5,737 nucleotides of DNA, from the NCBI GenBank assembly GCA_029288115.1, contig JARFPV010000495.1, forward strand, positions 1 through 5,737, given 5' to 3'. The notes under the pieces were generated by a model. That model saw only the letters and a program-made list of their open reading frames with translations. It was not told the origin of the DNA and did no database searches. Source of the DNA: Akkermansiaceae bacterium. Lineage in GTDB: Bacteria; Verrucomicrobiota; Verrucomicrobiia; Verrucomicrobiales; Akkermansiaceae. The translations under genes were made by a program, and so were the position numbers. Shown one piece after another: positions 1 through 4,287 of the stretch; position 1 is the stretch's first letter; each line of letters opens with the position of its first letter.

Positions 1-522
1 GCGCTGTTTCCCGACCCTGAATCAAGCGGATACGTCCGTAAGGACTTCTCCATTGAAGCATGGGAACAACGTGAAGAGGACGCTGATCAACCGTTTTCAT
101 TCTGGAAAACCAAATACACGGCACCCGTCAAGGAGGAGGAAGTGCAGGTCACCGAGGAAACTCCCGAGGATCTACTACGCCGATTGATTGAGGAAGACGA
201 GGAACACACCGAAAACGCACGTTACATCCTCGCCGTGATGTTGGAACGTAAAAAACAGCTCGTGGAAGCCGACAACCAACCTACCCCAACGGGGATCATT
301 CGCATTTACGAACAGCGCAAGACAGGCGATGTATTCATCGTCAAAGACCCTAACATCCCACTCGACGAAGTGGAGAAAGTTCAAGAAGAGGTGACTATTT
401 TGTTAGAAAATGGTGGTCGTATCCCAGAACCTGAAATTCAGGAGACGGGTGACGAGGTGCAGGAATCAGAGGAGCCTGAAGCAACAGAACCCGCTGAAAA
501 CTCGACAGACGAGGAGGAATAG
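1..522 (+). CDS. Uncharacterised protein with acidic C-terminal tail (5'-partial)
   Basis: The reading frame is open from the first base to a TAG at 520-522, so 173 C-terminal residues are visible and the start lies outside the window. The visible part has an N-terminal stretch rich in aromatic and charged residues (SGYVRKDFSIEAWEQ, then PFSFWKTKY, residues about 19-50), a helical segment (LLRRLIEEDEEHTENARYIL, then AVMLERKK), a short strand-like segment (GIIRIYEQRKTGDVFIVKDP) and a final acidic low-complexity tail of about 35 residues. The style resembles uncharacterised proteins I associate with Verrucomicrobia and Planctomycetes, but I can assign no function. No signal peptide, membrane segment or catalytic motif is visible in this portion. 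A GTG at 142, 5 nt after AGGAGG, could act as a start, but the sensible upstream coding sequence argues that the gene is longer. It is followed after 14 bp by the next gene on the same strand. Confidence 0.8.
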   Translation, partial: ALFPDPESSGYVRKDFSIEAWEQREEDADQPFSFWKTKYTAPVKEEEVQVTEETPEDLLRRLIEEDEEHTENARYILAVMLERKKQLVEADNQPTPTGIIRIYEQRKTGDVFIVKDPNIPLDEVEKVQEEVTILLENGGRIPEPEIQETGDEVQESEEPEATEPAENSTDEEE

Positions 523-536
523 CCTACCATAGTTGC

Positions 537-752
537 ATGAAAACGCCTGCCAAAAAGGATCGCTCCCATTGGACAATTGAAACAATGAGTTTCGAGCAGG
601 CTGAAGAACAGACTCGGACCTACTGGCAATCTGCAAGCTCCGCAGAGCGGCTCAATGGCTTGGAAGCCCTTAGAGAACAATTATATGGCGACGATCAATC
701 TATGCGAAGACTTCAACGATTTCTTAGTCTTGTGCCTCAAACACAAGGTTAA
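537..752 (+). CDS. Small helical protein upstream of and overlapping a nucleotidyltransferase; possible partner/antitoxin
   Basis: This encodes 71 residues, charged and probably all helical, with no membrane segment. The core runs from SFEQAEEQTRTYWQSASSAE to RLNGLEALREQLYG and ends with a basic MRRLQRFLSLV segment. This pattern (an aromatic pair, then S/T-x-x-E-R-L and an L-E-x-L-R-x-x-x-Y-G stretch) is what I recall for small uncharacterised proteins encoded directly ahead of minimal nucleotidyltransferases; that is memory, not a search. The 3' end overlaps the nucleotidyltransferase by 68 bp if that gene starts at 685, in a different frame, which suggests translational coupling. No HEPN-type R-x4-6-H motif is visible, so it is not a standard HEPN partner of an MNT-domain enzyme. 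The ATG at 537 has an AGGAGG 19 nt upstream, too far to be a normal ribosome site; the ATG at 585 (MSFEQ) is a plausible alternative start. Function is unknown. Confidence 0.65.
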   Translation: MKTPAKKDRSHWTIETMSFEQAEEQTRTYWQSASSAERLNGLEALREQLYGDDQSMRRLQRFLSLVPQTQG

Positions 753-1134
753 ATTTCTTGTCATCGGTGGGTACGCCGTAGTGCACTACTCACGCCCACG
801 TTACACGGGAGATTTGGACATTTGGATAGAAAGCTCGCATGAGAATGCAGAAAAAGTAGTTGCCGTACTATTGGACTTCGGCTTTACGAAAGACGACGTG
901 GCAACGGAGATGATCACCGATGAGAAACAGATCATTCGCATGGGGTTTGAACCCTTCCGCTTAGAATTATTTACCAAAATTCCAGGTGTCACTTTCGCCG
1001 ATTGTTACCGAAATCTCACTTCAGTCGATATCAACGGTAACCAGATCCCATTCATCGGACTTGAGGATCTTAAAAAAAACAAGGCAGCGTGTGGCAGAGA
1101 CAAAGACCTGCAAGATCTCAAGGAGCTTCCCTGA
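685..1134 (+). CDS. Minimal nucleotidyltransferase (MNT/DUF6036-like, possible toxin component)
   Basis: The product is 149 residues from the ATG at 685. It has the nucleotidyltransferase-fold signature VIGGYAVVHYSRPRYTGDLDIW: the Gly-Gly pair is at residues 28-29 and the metal-binding acidic pair D43-x-D45 follows. The likely third acidic residue is E94 in FRLELFT, where relatives more often have Asp (RIDLLT). The C-terminal GLEDLKKNKAACGRDKDLQDL segment (residues about 125-145) is the conserved end of this family, so the gene looks complete. Such enzymes transfer a nucleotide to a protein or RNA target; many are toxins or antitoxins of two-gene systems, but the target here cannot be read from sequence. 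An in-frame ATG at 655 would add ten residues (MAWKPLENNY) that do not resemble the family start, so 685 is preferred; neither site has a good Shine-Dalgarno. By hand count, 961-1020 is 37% G+C against 50% for 1441-1500 in the downstream dus gene, a weak hint of separate origin. Confidence 0.82.
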   Translation: MATINLCEDFNDFLVLCLKHKVKFLVIGGYAVVHYSRPRYTGDLDIWIESSHENAEKVVAVLLDFGFTKDDVATEMITDEKQIIRMGFEPFRLELFTKIPGVTFADCYRNLTSVDINGNQIPFIGLEDLKKNKAACGRDKDLQDLKELP

Positions 1135-1178
1135 CTAGCCCCTCCACAATTCCAGATTCACTATTTACCATTTAACCG

Positions 1179-2165
1179 ATGCTTCCTTGGTTCCAAAATA
1201 AAGCCTTTCCCCTCTACCTCGCTCCAATGGCGGGAGTGACGGATGTGGTGTTCCGAACCATATGCAAAGAGCTCGGTGCAGACGTAATGGTCACCGAATT
1301 TGTTTCCGCCGAGGGCATCATCAGGCAGGACGACCGAACGCGGAAATACACGGAGTTTACCGATGAGCAGCGTCCCTGCGGCGTGCAGTTATTTGGTGCC
1401 GACGGTGATCGCATGGGCGAGGCTGCAAATAAAATCATCGACTGGAAACAGCCAGACTTTATCGACATCAACTACGGCTGCCCCGTCAACAAGGTGGTTT
1501 CCAAGAACGGTGGCTCATCCTTACTCAAGGACTGCAACACGCTAGCCAGCGTGGCATCGGGAATTGTTAAAGCGGTCGGAGATCAGGTTCCGGTCACGGC
1601 AAAGATTCGCATTGGATGGGATGAAAAAACAGTCAATGCCACCGAGGTATGCCGTATCCTTCAGGAGGAAGGCATGCAGGCAATCTCTGTCCACGGTCGA
1701 ACCCGCTCGCAGGGATACCGTGGTGATGCGAACTGGGAGGTTATCGACGCCTGCGCACGTGCTGTGGACGTTCCCGTCGTGGGAAATGGAGACGTGACCA
1801 GTGGCGAAGATGTCAAACATCGGCGTGAAACAACTGCGGTCTCCGGTGTAATGATTGGTCGTGCCGCAATGCAAAACCCCTGGGTCTTCCGCGAGGCCAA
1901 GCATTATCTGGAAACGGGCGAACAACCTGAGCCTGTGCCAATTTCCGAGCGTTGGAAAATGATTGTGCGACACTGCCGTATGGCGGTTGAATCTGACCGA
2001 TACGGCAACGAACGTCAGTCGATCATGGCGATGCGCTCCCGTCTGATGACTTACTGCAAAGGATTCCCTGGCGCAAAACCTCTGCGCCAGCGATTGTGCT
2101 CCGTTTCCTCCATTGCCGAGGTCGAGGAACTAGCGGAGGAATACCTTCACTCCATGGTCTCCTGA
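1179..2165 (+). CDS. dusB: tRNA-dihydrouridine synthase, DusB type
   Basis: A 328-residue cytoplasmic flavoenzyme that reduces uridines in the tRNA D-loop to dihydrouridine using FMN and NAD(P)H. The N-terminal TIM barrel begins with the FMN-binding APMAGVTD (residues 15-22). The catalytic cysteine is C101 in DINYGCPVNKVVSKNGGSSL. Next come the FMN-contacting lysine K142 in VTAKIRIGWD, H172 in SVHGRTRSQGY, VVGNGDV (200-206) and the phosphate-binding VMIGRAAMQNPWVF (224-237). The C-terminal helical tRNA-binding domain ends with YCKGFPGAKPLRQRL and is full length for the family (about 320-330). All expected active-site residues are present. The subgroup call (DusB rather than DusA or DusC) rests on overall length and motif style. 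The start at 1179 sits just ahead of the barrel and no Shine-Dalgarno is visible. The gene follows the nucleotidyltransferase by 44 bp, and its last 19 bases overlap the end of the opposite-strand DUF502 gene. Confidence 0.96.
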   Translation: MLPWFQNKAFPLYLAPMAGVTDVVFRTICKELGADVMVTEFVSAEGIIRQDDRTRKYTEFTDEQRPCGVQLFGADGDRMGEAANKIIDWKQPDFIDINYGCPVNKVVSKNGGSSLLKDCNTLASVASGIVKAVGDQVPVTAKIRIGWDEKTVNATEVCRILQEEGMQAISVHGRTRSQGYRGDANWEVIDACARAVDVPVVGNGDVTSGEDVKHRRETTAVSGVMIGRAAMQNPWVFREAKHYLETGEQPEPVPISERWKMIVRHCRMAVESDRYGNERQSIMAMRSRLMTYCKGFPGAKPLRQRLCSVSSIAEVEELAEEYLHSMVS

Positions 2166-2866
2166 AATGACGCCGGGGCCACTAGCCCAGCGGAGAGGAT
2201 CATCTTACTTGCCTCCTCCAGAGTCATGTCACTGTTCTGCACCTTCTCATCATCAATCACGATGATGAACCCAGTCATCGGGTTTGGGCTTGTGGGGATG
2301 AATACCGTGGTCACATCCTTCCCTGTCTGGGCATCGTGATAGTTTCCGGTGACAAAACCAATCATCCGACACCCCGGACTCGGGTATTCGACATAGGCAA
2401 CACTCTTGAATTTCCGGTCGCCGCCCAGATTTTTTACGGCATCGACGAATTGTTTCAGCGCCGAGTAGATAAACCCTAAATACGGAATGCGCTGCATGGC
2501 ACCATTCATCCAATACAGCATTTTACGGCCAGGCCGGTTCGCCACAGCAGAACCAGCTAACAGAAGCAAAAACACCGGGATGAGAAAACGGACAAAATTG
2601 GATCCCATGAAATCGAACGTCCACTCGTGGAACTCCCCCACTCCATCGTACGCACGCCAGCGGATGCCATTGAGTAAGATCATCAGCTTATCAATAATCA
2701 CCTCACCCACCTTGAGCAGGATTTTGTAAATCAGGATCAACAACCAGATTGTGCCTAGGATAGGTGCCACTGCGGCCAGACCAGTAAGCAACAGCCCCAT
2801 GAACCTACGAACACGTGGATGCTTTTTAAGGGTGGGTTCACCAATGATCTCTTCTTCCGTAGTCAT
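2147..2866 (-). CDS. DUF502 family inner-membrane protein
   Basis: The product is 239 residues. After a charged cytoplasmic N-terminus (MTTEEEIIGEPTLKKHPRVR) come two hydrophobic segments, residues about 23-50 (with APILGTIWLLILIYKILL) and about 92-109 (VRFLIPVFLLLLAGSAVA). The hallmark motifs of DUF502 proteins follow: RIPYLGFIYSALKQ (126-139), MIGFVTG (168-174), VFIPTSPNPMTGFIIVI (188-204), and the closing MTLEEASKMILSAG. Bacterial members have no established function; plant homologues are the COV/LIKE-COV proteins, which act in vascular patterning and membrane trafficking. The length and motif order are normal, so the gene looks intact. The ATG at 2866 is chosen because the next Met lies inside the first membrane segment. 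The gene is divergent from the SGNH hydrolase gene across 86 bp, and its TGA overlaps the 3' end of dusB. A role in the envelope is likely but is inference. Confidence 0.93.
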   Translation of the reverse strand: MTTEEEIIGEPTLKKHPRVRRFMGLLLTGLAAVAPILGTIWLLILIYKILLKVGEVIIDKLMILLNGIRWRAYDGVGEFHEWTFDFMGSNFVRFLIPVFLLLLAGSAVANRPGRKMLYWMNGAMQRIPYLGFIYSALKQFVDAVKNLGGDRKFKSVAYVEYPSPGCRMIGFVTGNYHDAQTGKDVTTVFIPTSPNPMTGFIIVIDDEKVQNSDMTLEEASKMILSAGLVAPASFQETME

Positions 2867-2877
2867 TCGCTATGTTG

Positions 2878-2906
2878 AATATGCCGCAGCCCGTCATTTT
2901 TCGCAA
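2878..2906 (-). promoter_or_regulatory. Candidate sigma70-like promoter for the DUF502 gene
   Basis: Reading the minus strand, TTGCGA (2906-2901) and CATATT (2883-2878) are separated by exactly 17 bp. Each matches four of six consensus bases. The -10 element ends 11 nt before the ATG at 2866, so the transcript leader would be only about 4-5 nt. This is a motif match in a short intergenic region where a promoter is expected, not proof. Confidence 0.3.
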
Positions 2907-2938
2907 TAACAGGTTCACTTGATTTTTCACCGATGGGA

Positions 2939-2944
2939 TATAAT
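2939..2944 (+). promoter_or_regulatory. Perfect -10 hexamer (TATAAT) immediately upstream of the SGNH gene
   Basis: TATAAT matches the sigma70 -10 consensus exactly and ends 8 nt before the ATG at 2953. Transcription would then start about 2 nt before, or at, the start codon, giving a nearly leaderless mRNA; in agreement, no Shine-Dalgarno precedes this ATG. The -35 region is weak: no good TTGACA match lies 16-18 bp upstream (TTCACT at 2914-2919 is 19 bp away and TTGATT at 2919-2924 is 14 bp away). Chance occurrence in AT-rich intergenic DNA cannot be excluded. Confidence 0.45.
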
Positions 2945-2952
2945 GTCAGATC

Positions 2953-4284
2953 ATGATCTGGAAAATCACCTTCCTTCTCTCTCTAGCCTGTTTGGCGGGT
3001 CAGGGAGCTTTGAAAGTGATGACGATTGGCGACAGCCTGACTGAAGAATATCATTTTGAGACACCCTTCAGCGCACCAGATTCAGATCCAGCAAACGCCA
3101 ATACCATGAACTGGGTTGAAATTCTCGCCGAGCGTCGCGGTGCTGACATATCATTCGGTGACTATGAAGGTGTCCAATTGGCTTACCCGGATTATCGACG
3201 CAGTGGCCACGAATACAATTGGGGAATTCCGGGGCACGACACGGAAAAGTGGAAAGACATCATTGAGGCACCTACCGGATTATTTGACATCAGCCTTGAA
3301 TCACTGAGTCGGAAAAAAATGCACGAACAGTACGATGAGGTGGATGTTGTTGTCGTCATGGTAGGCGGCAATGATGTGCGATCCGGCTATGGAGATCTTT
3401 ATGATGCGCTCCCGGGAGACGCCACAGCAACTAGCATCATCAATTCAGTCGTTTCTAATCTTGAAGACATCATCAATGAGATCCGAAGTATTGAAAGTAA
3501 CCTGCCCATCGTGCTGGCCGACGTACCGGATCTGGGTGCCGTTCCTGACAAAATTGCCGATTACCCGGATCCCCTGAAACGCGCCAATGCCACGGCCATC
3601 ATCAACGACCTCAACGTAGCCGTTGCCTCCATGGCATTGTCCAATAGTGTGACACTGGCTAAGGTTTCCCAATTAACTACGGACATCCTGAAGCCTGAAC
3701 CGTTTTACGTGGGAGCATTACAGATGCTTAAAGGCACACATCCAGAAAACCCGGCCAACTATCTCTTCTGCAAGGCTGGCTTGCACCCATCCACAAATGG
3801 ACAGGCTATAATCGCTAACATTCTTTTGGCTGCCATCAATTCAGCAACCTCATCAAACATCGACCTCCTACCTGATCGAGAAATCATCACTCATCTGTTG
3901 GAACTCAATCCCGACCAACCATTCATTGACTGGGCCACGGGCAAGGGCATCACCAATTTCAGTATTACCTTGGATTCCGATGGTGACGGCATCCCCAATC
4001 TGGGTGAGTATTTGTTGGGACTTGACCCTTTCGCGATTGATCATGTGCACCATACTGAGACTCAGGAAATTGACGGTGTTCCCATGCTGACCATGGATTA
4101 CATGCCAGACGAAAATGCGGCGAGGCTCGCAGATATCGAAGTGAAACAGTCGACAAATCTGGATGATTGGTCGCTTGTATCTCCTGCCAACATTCATCCG
4201 CAGGCAGATGGCTCGATGCAAGTCAGACTTCCATTCGGTTTAGACGGATTGTTTGTTAAGCTGGAGTTCAATCTCCGCCCCTGA
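2953..4284 (+). CDS. Secreted SGNH/GDSL hydrolase-like protein with C-terminal Ca-loop and beta module
   Basis: The 443-residue protein starts with a Sec signal peptide (MIWKITFLLSLACLAGQG, cleavage predicted near residues 18-19). The SGNH-hydrolase fold follows: block I MTIGDSLTEE with nucleophile S28, block II YNWGIPGHDT (88-97), block III VVMVGGNDVR with oxyanion-hole N140, and block V AGLHPSTNG with H278. Block V normally reads D-x-x-H, but here the Asp position is A275 (codon GCT at 3775-3777), so the usual Ser-His-Asp triad is incomplete. Relatives deacetylate or hydrolyse esters of polysaccharides or lipids; the substrate is unknown. The C-terminus has FIDWATGKGI (about 325), then DSDGDGIPNLGEYLLGLDP (341-359), a calcium-binding-loop-like motif, and a beta-rich domain of about 80 residues. 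Such ends recur in secreted proteins of Verrucomicrobia and Planctomycetes. No PEP-CTERM or LPxTG anchor is seen. C13 sits in a poor lipobox (SLAC), so lipoprotein processing is unlikely. The stop is 1 bp from the convergent mrdA stop. Confidence 0.9.
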   Translation: MIWKITFLLSLACLAGQGALKVMTIGDSLTEEYHFETPFSAPDSDPANANTMNWVEILAERRGADISFGDYEGVQLAYPDYRRSGHEYNWGIPGHDTEKWKDIIEAPTGLFDISLESLSRKKMHEQYDEVDVVVVMVGGNDVRSGYGDLYDALPGDATATSIINSVVSNLEDIINEIRSIESNLPIVLADVPDLGAVPDKIADYPDPLKRANATAIINDLNVAVASMALSNSVTLAKVSQLTTDILKPEPFYVGALQMLKGTHPENPANYLFCKAGLHPSTNGQAIIANILLAAINSATSSNIDLLPDREIITHLLELNPDQPFIDWATGKGITNFSITLDSDGDGIPNLGEYLLGLDPFAIDHVHHTETQEIDGVPMLTMDYMPDENAARLADIEVKQSTNLDDWSLVSPANIHPQADGSMQVRLPFGLDGLFVKLEFNLRP

Positions 4285-4287
4285 ACT
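4265..4287. repeat. Short inverted repeat spanning both stop codons of convergent genes
   Basis: AGTTCA (4265-4270) and TGAACT (4282-4287) are perfect 6-bp inverted arms around an 11-nt loop. The right arm contains the TGA of the SGNH gene and part of the TAG of mrdA. It could form a weak hairpin in transcripts from either side, but there is no T-tract and the stem is short, so I do not call it a terminator. Confidence 0.3.

Noticed and set aside
142..522. A 126-residue gene starting at GTG 142, with AGGAGG 5 nt upstream
   Set aside because: The same frame is open to the window edge and encodes plausible protein (SGYVRKDFS, PFSFWKTKY); the purine-rich run encodes KEEE inside the longer gene. 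An internal start is possible but not preferred.
655..684. Earlier ATG (655) for the nucleotidyltransferase
   Set aside because: The ten extra residues do not resemble the family N-terminus and would lengthen the overlap to 98 bp; the ATG at 685 directly precedes the family-like helix.
1542..1973. 143-codon minus-strand frame within dusB
   Set aside because: Antisense to the conserved FMN-binding core of dusB; no start signal or family resemblance.
2171..2186. GGGC-CACTA-GCCC hairpin just after dusB as a terminator
   Set aside because: The stem is only 4 bp, there is no T-tract, and it lies inside the DUF502 coding region.
2980..2994. Lipobox with Cys13 making the SGNH protein a lipoprotein
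   Set aside because: SLAC lacks the usual Leu at -3 and Ala/Ser at -2, while a normal signal-peptidase site (GQG-A) follows a few residues later.
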